Shown: piece by piece, positions 7,826-16,725 of the stretch
Numbering within the stretch: position 1 is the first letter of the stretch
Layout: the number at the start of each line of letters is the position of its first letter
Origin: CAMDHY01 sp046156265
Lineage (GTDB): Bacteria > Pseudomonadota > Alphaproteobacteria > Rhizobiales > Segnochrobactraceae
NCBI RefSeq assembly: GCF_046156265.1
Contig: NZ_JAWDIR010000045.1
Coordinates: 248,001 to 312,000 of the forward strand
DNA: 64,000 bases
Reading direction: 5' to 3'
Position numbers and translations under genes: made by a program
Notes under the pieces: generated by a model
Seen by the model: only the letters and a program-made list of their open reading frames with translations
Told to the model about the DNA's origin: nothing
Database searches by the model: none

Positions 7826-8986
7826 TCAGCGGTCGGCGGAGGCCGGCACGCCGGCACCGAGCGCGCCGGCACCGAGCGAGCCGCCGCCGAGAGCCCCCTG
7901 CCCCTGGCGCTCCAGCCGCTCGAACAGGTCGAGGACGAAGTCGACGCGTCGCGGGGCGGCCGTTGCAGGTCGCGTCGGCGCGGGCTGCGCGGCCGCCTCG
8001 ACGACGTAGAGGGCGGCGGCGAGCGGTGGCACCGCGTCCGGCCGGTGCAGCGAGGCGAGCGCGCCTGCGGCCTGGGCGGCGAGCGCCAGCTTGCGGCGCT
8101 TCGAGACGACGGCGCGGCGGCTGACCGAATCGCAGCCGGCGCGGACGACCTCGCGGCCGATCTCCGCATAGATCAGGCGGGCGGCGCGGATCGCCGGCCG
8201 GCAGTCGCGCGGCAGCGCCGCGATGCCGGCGTCGGCCCGCACGTAGAGGGTATCGGCGGCCGCGACGAGCCGCGCCACGACGCCGGCGAGCGCCACTGAG
8301 TGGCGGGGCGCGGCCAGCAATCGGTCGGCGTCGAGGCCGGCCTCGGCGAGCCAGGCGAGCGGCAGGTAGACTCGGCCGGCGCGGGCATCCTCGCCGACGT
8401 CGCGGGCGATGTTGGTGAGTTGCATGGCGACGCCGAGATCGGTGGCGCGGGCGAGCGCCGCGGCGTCGCGCACCCCCATCAGCACCGCCATCATCGCACC
8501 GACGGAGCCCGCGACCCGCACCCCATAGGCCTCGAGATCGGCGAGCGTCTCGTAGCGCCGCCCCGCCTCGTCCCAGGCGAAGCCGTCGAGCAGCGCCTCC
8601 GGCAGTGCCTTGGGCAGGGCGAAGTGTTCGACGGTGGCGGCGAAGGCGCGGTCGACGGGATGGTCGAGCGGCCGGCCGGCATAGGCGCGGTCGAGGCGCT
8701 CGGTCAGGCGGGCGAGCGCGGCCGGCCCGCCCTCGCGGTCGACGACGTCGTCGGCCACCCGGCAGAAGGCATAGAGCGCCGTCGCAGGCGCCCGCACCCG
8801 CGTCGGCAGCAGCAGCGAGGCGGCGAAGAACGACTTCGAGCCGTCCGCCAGCAGCCGCCGGCAGGCGGCGAGGTCGGCCGGCGAGATCCCGCTCGACGCC
8901 GCGGCGGCGCGCGCCGGCGCCCCCGGAAAGGCCGCAGCCCGCACGGGCGGCCGCGTCGGGGCGTCAGCGGGCGAAGGCGGCGGCAT
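7826..8986 (-). CDS. crtB: Phytoene synthase (CrtB)
   Basis: CrtB joins two GGPP molecules head to head to phytoene, the first committed carotenoid step. The 386-residue protein has both Mg-binding aspartate motifs of the squalene/phytoene synthase family: ALYAFCRVADDVVDREGG and MQLTNIARDVGEDARAGR. It also has the signature LADGSKSFFAASLLLP. The ATG at 8986 overlaps the end of crtI by 23 nt. The N-terminal 40 residues are Pro/Ala-rich and less certain, so a later start is possible. The C-terminal ~40 residues are low-complexity and Gly/Ala-rich. Confidence 0.94.
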   Translation of the reverse strand: MPPPSPADAPTRPPVRAAAFPGAPARAAAASSGISPADLAACRRLLADGSKSFFAASLLLPTRVRAPATALYAFCRVADDVVDREGGPAALARLTERLDRAYAGRPLDHPVDRAFAATVEHFALPKALPEALLDGFAWDEAGRRYETLADLEAYGVRVAGSVGAMMAVLMGVRDAAALARATDLGVAMQLTNIARDVGEDARAGRVYLPLAWLAEAGLDADRLLAAPRHSVALAGVVARLVAAADTLYVRADAGIAALPRDCRPAIRAARLIYAEIGREVVRAGCDSVSRRAVVSKRRKLALAAQAAGALASLHRPDAVPPLAAALYVVEAAAQPAPTRPATAAPRRVDFVLDLFERLERQGQGALGGGSLGAGALGAGVPASADR

Positions 8987-10541
8987 GCGGCACGACCCTG
9001 TCGAGGACCTTGGCGGAGGAGAGCACGCCCGGAACACCGGCGCCCGGATGGGTGCCGGCGCCGACGAGATAGAGCCCGTCGATGTCCTCGGACGCGTTGT
9101 GGGGACGGAACCAGGCGCTCTGGGTGAGCACCGGCTCGAGCCCGAAGGCGGCGCCCTGCCAGGCGTTCAGGCGGTCGCGGAAGTCGAGCGGCGTCATCAG
9201 CCGCGAGGTGACGACGTGGCGCCCGAGGCCGGGCAGCACGGTTTCTTCCAGACGCCGCTGGATCGCCGCCCGGTAGGGCTCCGCCGCCGCGGTCCAGTCG
9301 GTCGTGCCGGCGAGGTTCGGCACCGGCGACAGCACGTAGAAGGCCTCGCACCCCGCCGGCGCCAGCGCCGGATCGGTGGCGGTCGGCCGGTGCAGGTAGA
9401 GGCTGAAGTCGTCGGCCAGCACCTTGCGGTCGAAGATGTCGGTGAGCAGGCCCTTGTAGCGTGGCCCGAGCAGGATGGTGTGGTGAGGCACGTCCGGGTA
9501 GGCCCGATCGGTGCCGAAATACCAGACGAACAGGCTCATCGACTGGCGGGCGCGGGCGAGCTTGGCGTCGCTCCAGCGCTTGCGTGCGGCCGCCGGCAAC
9601 AGCTTGCCGTAGGTCCAGGCGGCATCGGCATTGGAGACGACGATGTCGGCGGGAATAGTCTCGCCGAATGCGAGCCGGACGCCGGAAGCGCGGCCACCGG
9701 CGAGCGTAATCTCGGCCACGTCGGCGTGGCAGGCGAGCCGCCCGCCCTGCCCCTCGATCAGCGAGACGAGCCCGTCGACCAGCCGGCCGGTGCCGCCGAT
9801 CGGGAAATGCACGCCCCATTTGCGCTCGAGATAGGCGATCAGCGCGTAGATGGCGGTCGCCCGGAACGGGTTGCCGCCGATGAAGAGCGGATGGAACGAC
9901 AGCGCGATGCGCAGGCGCTCGTCCTTCACGTATTGCGAGACGAGGCCGTGCACGGACCGCCAGGCGGAGTGCCGGATCAGCGCCGGGGCGATGCGCGCCA
10001 TGTCGGTCCAGGAGCCGAACGGCACGTCGCCGAGTTCCTCGAAGCCGAGCCGGCAGAGCTGTTCGCTCGCCTTCAGGAAGCGCTCGTAGCCGTCGACGTC
10101 GCCCGGCGACAGCCGTGCCACCGCCCTCCGCATCGCCTCGGGATTGGCGGAGACGTCGAGATCGGTGCCATCGGCAAAAGACAGCCGGTAGAACGGCGAG
10201 ATCGAGCGCAGGTCGATATCGTCGGAAAAGCGACGGCCGGCAAGCGCCCACAGCTCCTCGAAGAGCTGCGGGGCGGTGACGATGGTCGGCCCGGCGTCGA
10301 AGGTGAAGCCGTCCTGGCGGAACACGCAGGCGCGCCCGCCCGGCTGCTCCAGACGCTCCAGCACCGTGACGCGGTATCCCCGCGCACCGAGACGGACGGC
10401 GGCGGCGAGCCCGCCGAAGCCGGCGCCGATGACGACGGCGTGCGGTCGAGTGTCCCCCGCTCGCGGCGCCCACGGCGGGCCGTCGGCGGCGTCTCCCCCG
10501 CCCGGCCGATCAGTCTCGACCCTGCGCAACGCCACCGGCAC
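8964..10541 (-). CDS. crtI: Phytoene desaturase (CrtI)
   Basis: CrtI carries out the successive desaturations of phytoene to neurosporene or lycopene. The 525-residue protein starts with GTG at 10541, 2 nt after the bchO stop. It has the FAD motif AVVIGAGFGGLAAAVRLGAR, the family stretch QDGFTFDAGPTIVTAP and the C-terminal LYLVGAGTHPGAGVPGVLSS. The first ~30 residues before the Rossmann motif are not conserved in character, so a later start is possible. Its coupling to crtB by a 23-nt overlap separates it from the paralogue crtD. Confidence 0.93.
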   Translation of the reverse strand: MPVALRRVETDRPGGGDAADGPPWAPRAGDTRPHAVVIGAGFGGLAAAVRLGARGYRVTVLERLEQPGGRACVFRQDGFTFDAGPTIVTAPQLFEELWALAGRRFSDDIDLRSISPFYRLSFADGTDLDVSANPEAMRRAVARLSPGDVDGYERFLKASEQLCRLGFEELGDVPFGSWTDMARIAPALIRHSAWRSVHGLVSQYVKDERLRIALSFHPLFIGGNPFRATAIYALIAYLERKWGVHFPIGGTGRLVDGLVSLIEGQGGRLACHADVAEITLAGGRASGVRLAFGETIPADIVVSNADAAWTYGKLLPAAARKRWSDAKLARARQSMSLFVWYFGTDRAYPDVPHHTILLGPRYKGLLTDIFDRKVLADDFSLYLHRPTATDPALAPAGCEAFYVLSPVPNLAGTTDWTAAAEPYRAAIQRRLEETVLPGLGRHVVTSRLMTPLDFRDRLNAWQGAAFGLEPVLTQSAWFRPHNASEDIDGLYLVGAGTHPGAGVPGVLSSAKVLDRVVPHAAAFAR

Positions 10542-10543
10542 GG

Positions 10544-11431
10544 TCAGGCGCCTCCTGCCGGCAACAGGCCGGCCGCCCGCTCGATGATCTCGGCGATGAG
10601 CTCGGGCTTCTCCTCGTGGGCGAGGTGGCCGAGGCCGCGCAGCATCACGACTTCGGCCGTCGGCAGACGGCGGCGAACGTCGTAGGCGACCTCGGCGCGC
10701 ACCATGCGGTCTGTGCCGCCGGCAACCAGCACCAGTGGCACGGTGAGCCGCGGCAGGTCGGCCTCGAGGCTCTTCAGGTCCCAGTTCGCCATCATGCCGA
10801 GGGCGCCCGCGACATGGCCGCGGGTGCGGGCGAGGCGGGCGTAGATCGCCGCCCCTTCGGCGTCGATGCGCGAGCCGGTCTGGTCGAGCAGGCGCTCGAT
10901 CACCGCCGGGTTGCTCGCCCGCCAGGCGAACAGCTGCGGCACCACCGGATTGAGCGCCATCAGCTTGGCGATCGGCGAGAACATCTGTCCGGCGAAGCCG
11001 CCGAGCGGCAAGAGCGCGCCGGCGAGGCTGACGATCGCCTTCGGCGCGATGCGGCCGTCGAGCGCCATGCGCACCAGCACCGCGGCGCCGGCGGAGTGGC
11101 CGACGACGATCTCTGGGTCCAGTTCGAGCGTGCGCAGCAGCGCCGAGACGGCATCCGCCATCGCCGGCAGCGACAGCCGCTCGGGCGCCGGCATCGAGGT
11201 GAAGCCGTGGCCGGGGAGATCGGGGGCGATGACGGTGAAGTGCTCGGCGAGGCGGGGCAGCAGCGCCCGCCAGGAATGGGTCGAGGCGCCGGTGCCGTGC
11301 AGCAGCAGGAGCGGCGGGCCCTCGCCCGCCACCTGAAAGTGGAAGCGGACGCCGCCGGCACTGATGAAGCGGCTCGCCTCGCGGTTCGGCCAGTCGCGCC
11401 CGTCGCGCTCGAAGACGAGGCCGCCCGTCAT
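10544..11431 (-). CDS. bchO: Magnesium-chelatase-associated alpha/beta hydrolase (BchO)
   Basis: BchO is an alpha/beta-hydrolase-fold protein associated with Mg-chelatase genes in phototrophs; its exact role is not established. The protein has LLLLHGTGASTHSW (oxyanion region), the nucleophile elbow VGHSAGAAVLVRMALDG and a C-terminal LRGLGHLAHEEKPE with the likely catalytic His. I choose the ATG at 11431 (MTGGLVFERDGRDWPN, 295 residues), because GGAGG lies 6 nt upstream. An ATG at 11551 would add 40 unconserved residues without a Shine-Dalgarno. It follows dxs rather than bchD directly, which is unusual. Confidence 0.87.
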   Translation of the reverse strand: MTGGLVFERDGRDWPNREASRFISAGGVRFHFQVAGEGPPLLLLHGTGASTHSWRALLPRLAEHFTVIAPDLPGHGFTSMPAPERLSLPAMADAVSALLRTLELDPEIVVGHSAGAAVLVRMALDGRIAPKAIVSLAGALLPLGGFAGQMFSPIAKLMALNPVVPQLFAWRASNPAVIERLLDQTGSRIDAEGAAIYARLARTRGHVAGALGMMANWDLKSLEADLPRLTVPLVLVAGGTDRMVRAEVAYDVRRRLPTAEVVMLRGLGHLAHEEKPELIAEIIERAAGLLPAGGA

Positions 11432-11553
11432 CTCGCGCCTCCGCGACGCCGCCCCCGGCCGATCCTCGAAGCCCGCGGCGCGGGCCGCCGGCCGATCCTC
11501 GGTCCGCTCATCCGCCACGGCCACGGCCGCTCGCGCGCTGCCCGGTGCCATCG

Positions 11554-13473
11554 TCAGGCCCGCAGCGCTGCGATGCGGCCGTCGGCGCCGAGCGCCGCCT
11601 GCACGGTGGCGACAATGCCGCGGGCATCGAGGCCGGCTCGGGCGATCTGCACGGCGGGCGCGTCGTGGTCGAGGAAGTCGTCGGGCATCACCATCGTGCG
11701 AACCTTGAGGCCCTTGTCGAGGGCGCCGCGGGTGGCGAGCGTCTGCAGCACGGCGGCGCCAAAGCCGCCGCTCGAGCCTTCCTCGACGGTGACGAGCACC
11801 GCGTGCTCGCGGGCGAGCCGCAGCACCAGCGCCTCGTCGAGCGGCTTCAGGAAGCGCGCGTCGGCGACGGTGCAGGAGAGGCCGCGGGCGGCGAGCTCGT
11901 CGGCCGCTGCGAGGCAGTCGGCGAGCCGCGTGCCGATGGAGAGCAGCGCCACCGTGGTGCCTTCGCGGACGACCCTGCCGCGGCCGATCGGCAGCGGCAC
12001 GCCGACCTCGGGCAGGGCGACGCCCACCCCCTCCCCGCGCGGATAGCGGAAGGCGATGGGACCGTCGTCGTGGGCGCTCGCGGTCGCCACCATGTGCACG
12101 AGCTCGGCCTCGTCGGCCGGCGCCATGATGGTGAAGCCCGGCAGGCAGCCGAGATAGGCGAGGTCGAAGGCGCCGGCATGCGTCGCGCCGTCAGGCCCGA
12201 CGAGGCCGCCGCGGTCGAGGGCGAAGCGCACCGGCAGGTGCTGGATCGCGACGTCGTGGACGATCTGGTCGTAGGCGCGCTGCAGGAAGGTCGAGTAGAT
12301 GGCGACGAAGGGCTTGTAGCCCTCGGTCGCGAGCCCCGCCGCGAAGGTGACGGCGTGCTGCTCGGCGATGCCGACGTCGAAGCAGCGCGTCGGGTGCGCC
12401 TTGGCGAAGAGGTCGAGGCCGGTGCCGGTCGGCATCGCCGCCGTCACCGCCACCACCTTGTCGTCGGCGTTCGCAGCCTGGATCAGGCTGTCGGCGAAGA
12501 CGCGGGTGTAGGCGGGGGCGTTCGGCTTCGACTTCGACTGCGCACCGGTGACGACGTCGAACTTGACGACGCCGTGGTACTTGTCGGCCGAGGCCTCGGC
12601 GGGAGCGTAGCCCTTGCCCTTCTTCGTCACGACGTGGACGAGGATCGGGCCGTCGTGAGCGTCGCGGACGTTCTTCAGGACCGGGACGAGCTGGTCGAGG
12701 TCGTGGCCGTCGACCGGGCCGACATAGTAGAAGCCGAGCTGCTCGAACAGCGTGCCGCCGGTGAGGAAGGTGCGCGTCTGGGCGATCGCCCGGGTGATGG
12801 TGCGGTCGATCGGGCCGGGCAGCCGCGACGTCAGCTGGCGGCCGACGTCGCGCAGCGTCAGGTAGGCGCGGCCGGAGATCAGCTTGGCGAGATAGTGCGA
12901 CAGCGCGCCGACCGGCGGGGCGATCGACATGTCGTTGTCGTTGAGGACGACGATCAGGCGCGCGCCCATGGCGCCGGCGTTGTTCATCGCCTCGTAGGCC
13001 ATGCCCGCCGACATCGCGCCGTCGCCGATGACGCTGATGACGTGCCCCTGCCGGCCGTCGAGGTCGCGCGCCACGGCCATGCCGAGGCCGGCGGAGATCG
13101 AGGTGGAGGAGTGGCCGGCGCCGAAGGGGTCGTACTCGCTCTCGGAGCGCTTGGTGAAGCCGGAGAGCCCACCGCCCTGGCGCAAAGTGCGGATGCGGTC
13201 GCGGCGCCCGGTCAGGATCTTGTGGGGATAGGCCTGGTGACCGACGTCCCAGATCACCTTGTCGGTGGGCGTATCGAAGACGTAGTGGAGCGCCACCGTC
13301 AGCTCGACGACGCCGAGGCCGGCGCCGAGGTGGCCGCCGGTGACCGACACCGATTCGATCGTTTCGGCGCGGAGCTCGGCGGCGAGGTCGGCGAGGCGAT
13401 CCTCGGGAAGCTGGCGCAGGTCGGCAGGGCCGCGGATGCGATCGAGCAGCGGTGTGGCGGACTGAGAGGACAC
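11554..13473 (-). CDS. dxs: 1-Deoxy-D-xylulose-5-phosphate synthase (Dxs)
   Basis: Dxs condenses pyruvate and glyceraldehyde 3-phosphate, the TPP-dependent first and often limiting step of the MEP isoprenoid pathway. The 639-residue protein carries the TPP motif VIGDGAMSAGMAYEAMNNAG, SVTGGHLGAGLGVVELT near the N-terminus and the transketolase C-terminal domains. The GTG at 13473 has AGGGGAAGG upstream and gives the usual family length; no ATG is available nearby. It sits between bchD and bchO with its own promoter region, so isoprenoid precursor supply is tied to photosynthesis expression. A second dxs may exist elsewhere in the genome. Confidence 0.93.
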   Translation of the reverse strand: MSSQSATPLLDRIRGPADLRQLPEDRLADLAAELRAETIESVSVTGGHLGAGLGVVELTVALHYVFDTPTDKVIWDVGHQAYPHKILTGRRDRIRTLRQGGGLSGFTKRSESEYDPFGAGHSSTSISAGLGMAVARDLDGRQGHVISVIGDGAMSAGMAYEAMNNAGAMGARLIVVLNDNDMSIAPPVGALSHYLAKLISGRAYLTLRDVGRQLTSRLPGPIDRTITRAIAQTRTFLTGGTLFEQLGFYYVGPVDGHDLDQLVPVLKNVRDAHDGPILVHVVTKKGKGYAPAEASADKYHGVVKFDVVTGAQSKSKPNAPAYTRVFADSLIQAANADDKVVAVTAAMPTGTGLDLFAKAHPTRCFDVGIAEQHAVTFAAGLATEGYKPFVAIYSTFLQRAYDQIVHDVAIQHLPVRFALDRGGLVGPDGATHAGAFDLAYLGCLPGFTIMAPADEAELVHMVATASAHDDGPIAFRYPRGEGVGVALPEVGVPLPIGRGRVVREGTTVALLSIGTRLADCLAAADELAARGLSCTVADARFLKPLDEALVLRLAREHAVLVTVEEGSSGGFGAAVLQTLATRGALDKGLKVRTMVMPDDFLDHDAPAVQIARAGLDARGIVATVQAALGADGRIAALRA

Positions 13474-13510
13474 GGACGACCTTCCCCTGCTCGGTTGCGT
13501 TCCCTGTGTG

Positions 13511-13550
13511 ATGATAGCTTTACAATAGCTCGTGTAAAGCAAAACTAACA
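13511..13550 (-). promoter_or_regulatory. dxs promoter with a PpsR-type site and a nested palindrome
   Basis: On the minus strand, TTTACA (13533-13538) and TATCAT (13511-13516) are separated by 16 nt and resemble a sigma-70 promoter. The -35 hexamer lies inside a perfect TGT-N12-ACA element, TGTAAAGCAAAACTAACA (13533-13550). A second inverted repeat, CTTTACA-N8-TGTAAAG (13518-13539), overlaps both. The position, about 40-75 nt upstream of the dxs GTG and in the gap after bchD, suggests an internal PpsR-controlled promoter for dxs-bchO-crtI-crtB. The promoter assignment is inference from sequence. Confidence 0.6.
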
Positions 13551-13573
13551 CTTCTGGGAAATTGACGGACCTG

Positions 13574-15511
13574 CTAGCGGCCGGCCGTCGCCGCGCCGCG
13601 CACGGCGCGGGCGAGCGTCTCGGGGTGCCCGTTCGGAAGCGGCAGATAGGTCGCCCGCATCGCCTCGGCCAGCGCCCGGGCGCGGGCATCGGGTCGCGGT
13701 GCGGTGTCGACCAGCAGCGCTGCCAGCCCGCCGGCGCGCACCGCCCGCGCGCTCGCCTCGGCGTCCTCGCGGGCGCGGGCGCGGCCGGCGGCACCGTCGC
13801 GGCCGATGTTGGCGCCGCCGTCGGTGAGGAGAACCAGCACCGCGGTGTCGCCGCGCCAGCGCACCTGGTCGGCGAGCACCACGGCCGCGTCGATGCCGGC
13901 GGACAAGGGCGTGCCGCCACCGCCGGGCAGGCCTGCGAGGCTGCGCTTGGCGCGCGTCAGTGAGCCGGTCGGCGGCAGCAGGATTTCCGCCGCGGTTCCG
14001 CGGAAGGCGATCAGGGCGACGCGGTCGCGGCGGACGTAGCAGTCGGCGAGCAGCAGTTCCGCCGCCCCCTTCGCCTCGCCGAGCCGGTTGAGCGCCGACG
14101 AGCCGGAGGCGTCGACGACGAAGATCGTCGTCGTGCCGGTGCGCTGCTCGTGCCGGACGGCGCGGAAGTCGTCCCGGCGGACGATCAGGCGGGGCGTCGC
14201 CGCGGCCGGGGCGGCGGCGGCGATCGCCGCGGCCGCCACCTCGGCCCGCCGCAGCCTTTGCCACGGCGCCGCGGCGCGGATGGTCTCGTAGGCGGAGATG
14301 CGGTCGCTGCGCGGATCGGCGCGGCGGACACCGACCGGCCGGCCGCGGCGGCCGCCCTTGGCAGCGGCGCCCGAGCGCCCGTCGGTGCGGCTGCGCCGCG
14401 GCGGTCCGGCGGCGAGGGACAGGGCGGCGAGGAGGTCCGGCGGCAGCGCCGCGCGCACGGCGTCGATGACCACGTCGGCGAGCGCCCGGTCGGCAGCGGC
14501 CTCGTCGGTGTCGTCCGGCGGCGGCGGAGCGTCGGCATCCATGTCGTCCGTAGCAGGCTCTTCCGGCTGCTCCGGCGGCTCGGCGGGCTCCGCCTGCTGC
14601 TCCGGCGGGGCGGGAAACATGAGCGCGCGCGGCACCAGCACCAGGCGGGCGGCGAGCGTCACGTCCTCCTCTTCCACCACGTCGCGGCCGGCGAGCGCGG
14701 CGGCGGCCTTGGCCACCGTCAGCGCGTGCAGCGGCGCCCGCAGCGAGGCGATGCCGAAGGCGGCGGCGACGGTGCAAAGCGCCGTCACCGTCTCGTCGCC
14801 GGCATACACGGTGGCAAGCCGCGTCCGCGCCACGGCAACGGCGGCGGCGAGACCGGCGGGCGTCACCGCCGCCGTCACGGCGACGGTGGCGAGGTCGACG
14901 GTGAGGCCGAGGCGCTCGGCGAGCGCCGTCGGCACCCGCTCGTCCGCCTCGATGCCCTCGTCGAGGGCGACGACACCGAAGCCGGCACGGCGCCCGCTAA
15001 CCCTCCCGTCGGACCCGTCGGCGTCGCCGTGGAGGCCGGCGCGTCGTTCCCCGGTCCCCTCCCCGTCGAAAGCTGAGGCGATGCGGGCGGCGGCGGCGCC
15101 CGACAGGCGCTCGGCCATGGCGAGCACCAGCACGCCGCCGGCGGCGGCTGAAAGCACGCCCTCGGCGGCGACAGGGCGACCCGCGGCGAGCGTCGCGGCG
15201 AGGTCGAGGCCACCGTCGAGACGGGCGGCGTCGACGTCGGCCGGCAGGCGGCGGACCGCCGTTCCGGCCGGCAGCAACGCGGTGACGAGGGCGAGAAGGC
15301 GGTCGCGCACCGGACCGGCGGCGGCGCGCACGTGCAGGCCGCCCGGGCCGGCACCGGCGGGGTCGAGGGCGAAGAGGGCGGCCGCACGCACGGCGTCGGA
15401 CCAGACGCACGGCGGCGACGAGGTCGGGGCAGAAGCGCCAGCTGAGAGACCGACATTGGCACCGCCAGCAGCGGCCGTTGCCCTGGCTGCACCGGCGGCC
15501 GCGCCGGTCAT
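13574..15511 (-). CDS. bchD: Magnesium chelatase subunit D (BchD)
   Basis: BchD pairs with BchI in the AAA+ ring that drives Mg insertion into protoporphyrin IX by BchH. The 645-residue protein has an N-terminal AAA+-like region with degenerate Walker motifs, a central Pro/Asp/Glu-rich linker (around QPEEPATDDMDADAPPPPDD) and a C-terminal von Willebrand factor A domain with the MIDAS motif DASGSSALNRLGEAKG. It is somewhat longer than many homologues. The ATG at 15511 overlaps the bchI stop as ATGA. It is followed by dxs rather than bchO. Confidence 0.93.
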   Translation of the reverse strand: MTGAAAGAARATAAAGGANVGLSAGASAPTSSPPCVWSDAVRAAALFALDPAGAGPGGLHVRAAAGPVRDRLLALVTALLPAGTAVRRLPADVDAARLDGGLDLAATLAAGRPVAAEGVLSAAAGGVLVLAMAERLSGAAAARIASAFDGEGTGERRAGLHGDADGSDGRVSGRRAGFGVVALDEGIEADERVPTALAERLGLTVDLATVAVTAAVTPAGLAAAVAVARTRLATVYAGDETVTALCTVAAAFGIASLRAPLHALTVAKAAAALAGRDVVEEEDVTLAARLVLVPRALMFPAPPEQQAEPAEPPEQPEEPATDDMDADAPPPPDDTDEAAADRALADVVIDAVRAALPPDLLAALSLAAGPPRRSRTDGRSGAAAKGGRRGRPVGVRRADPRSDRISAYETIRAAAPWQRLRRAEVAAAAIAAAAPAAATPRLIVRRDDFRAVRHEQRTGTTTIFVVDASGSSALNRLGEAKGAAELLLADCYVRRDRVALIAFRGTAAEILLPPTGSLTRAKRSLAGLPGGGGTPLSAGIDAAVVLADQVRWRGDTAVLVLLTDGGANIGRDGAAGRARAREDAEASARAVRAGGLAALLVDTAPRPDARARALAEAMRATYLPLPNGHPETLARAVRGAATAGR

Positions 15512-16668
15512 CCGGCGAGCTCGGCCAGCGCCCGCTCCACCCGCGTCGTCGACCCGACCTCGTCGAGCGGGTTGCGGCGGAGGCGATGGCGCAGCGCCGA
15601 GGGGGCCACGGCGGTGAGGTGGGCGATGGCGACGGTGTCGTCGCCCTCCATCGCCGCCAGAGCGCGGGCGGCGCGGACCAAGGTGAGTTCGCCGCGCAGG
15701 CCGTCGGTGCCGAGCGAGACGCAGAGCCGCGCCGCCGCCTCCAGCACCGCGTCGGGCACGGTGACCGAGCCCAGCCGCGCACGGGCGGCGACGAGGCGGC
15801 GGCGGACGCGGGCGTCCTCCGCCTTCCAGGCGGCGGCGAATCCGGCGCGGTCGCGCTCGTAGGCATCGCGCCGCTTCACCACCTCGACGCGGGTCTGGAT
15901 GTCGGTCGGCGTCTTCACCTCCACCGACAGGCCGAAGCGATCGAGGAGCTGCGGGCGGAGCTCGCCCTCCTCCGGATTGCCGCTGCCGATCAGCACGAAG
16001 CGGGCGGGATGGCGGACGCTGAGGCCCTCGCGCTCGACGACGTTCTCGCCGGAGGCGGCGACGTCGAGCAGCAGGTCGACGAGGTGGTCCTCGAGCAGGT
16101 TGACCTCGTCGATATAGAGGAAGCCGCCGTTGGCGCGGGCGAGCAGGCCGGGCTCGAAGGCCTTCTCGCCGCGGGTCAGCGCCCGCTCGAGGTCGAGGGC
16201 GCCGACGACGCGGTCCTCGCTCGCCCCGAGCGGCAGGTCGACCACCGGGATCTGCGCCTCGTGGGTGCGCACGCCCGCGCCGCCGACCGCCGCCGCGCAG
16301 GCGTCGCAGTGGCGCGCCGAGGGCGAGGGGTCGCAGCCATAGGGACAGCCGGTGACGACGCGTCGCGACGGCAACAGCGCGGCCAACCCGCGCACCGCCG
16401 TCGATTTGCCGGTGCCGCGGTCGCCGAAGACGAGCACGCCGCCGAGCGAAGGGTCGATGGCGGCGATCAGGATCGCCCGCTTCATCTCGTCCTGGCCGAC
16501 GATGGCGGAGAACGGGAACGGCGGCGGTGGCGTGCGCACGGGCGCCGACACGATGGTCTCCTTGCCGGCCGCGCGCTTTTCCGCGGACGCCTTGCGGGCG
16601 CGGGGAGACGGACGCGGCGCACCGCCGGCCGGGCCACCGCCGCTGTCCGCATCATCGAGGCGCTTCAT
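15508..16668 (-). CDS. bchI: Magnesium chelatase ATPase subunit I (BchI)
   Basis: BchI is the AAA+ ATPase of Mg chelatase. The 386-residue protein has Walker A GDRGTGKST, Walker B LYIDEVNLLEDH and the family stretch GSGNPEEGELRPQLLDRFGL. The ATG at 16668 (MKRLDDADSGGG) has GGAGG 10 nt upstream. A GTG at 16710 would add 14 residues. The N-terminal ~50 residues before FPFSAIVGQDEMKRA are low-complexity and basic, longer than in typical BchI. It follows ispH by 57 nt and overlaps bchD by 4 nt. Confidence 0.95.
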   Translation of the reverse strand: MKRLDDADSGGGPAGGAPRPSPRARKASAEKRAAGKETIVSAPVRTPPPPFPFSAIVGQDEMKRAILIAAIDPSLGGVLVFGDRGTGKSTAVRGLAALLPSRRVVTGCPYGCDPSPSARHCDACAAAVGGAGVRTHEAQIPVVDLPLGASEDRVVGALDLERALTRGEKAFEPGLLARANGGFLYIDEVNLLEDHLVDLLLDVAASGENVVEREGLSVRHPARFVLIGSGNPEEGELRPQLLDRFGLSVEVKTPTDIQTRVEVVKRRDAYERDRAGFAAAWKAEDARVRRRLVAARARLGSVTVPDAVLEAAARLCVSLGTDGLRGELTLVRAARALAAMEGDDTVAIAHLTAVAPSALRHRLRRNPLDEVGSTTRVERALAELAG

Positions 16669-16725
16669 GGGGATCTCGCCTCCGTTGGCACTCACGCTCA
16701 CGCTGTCCACACTCTCGCCGTCGCC

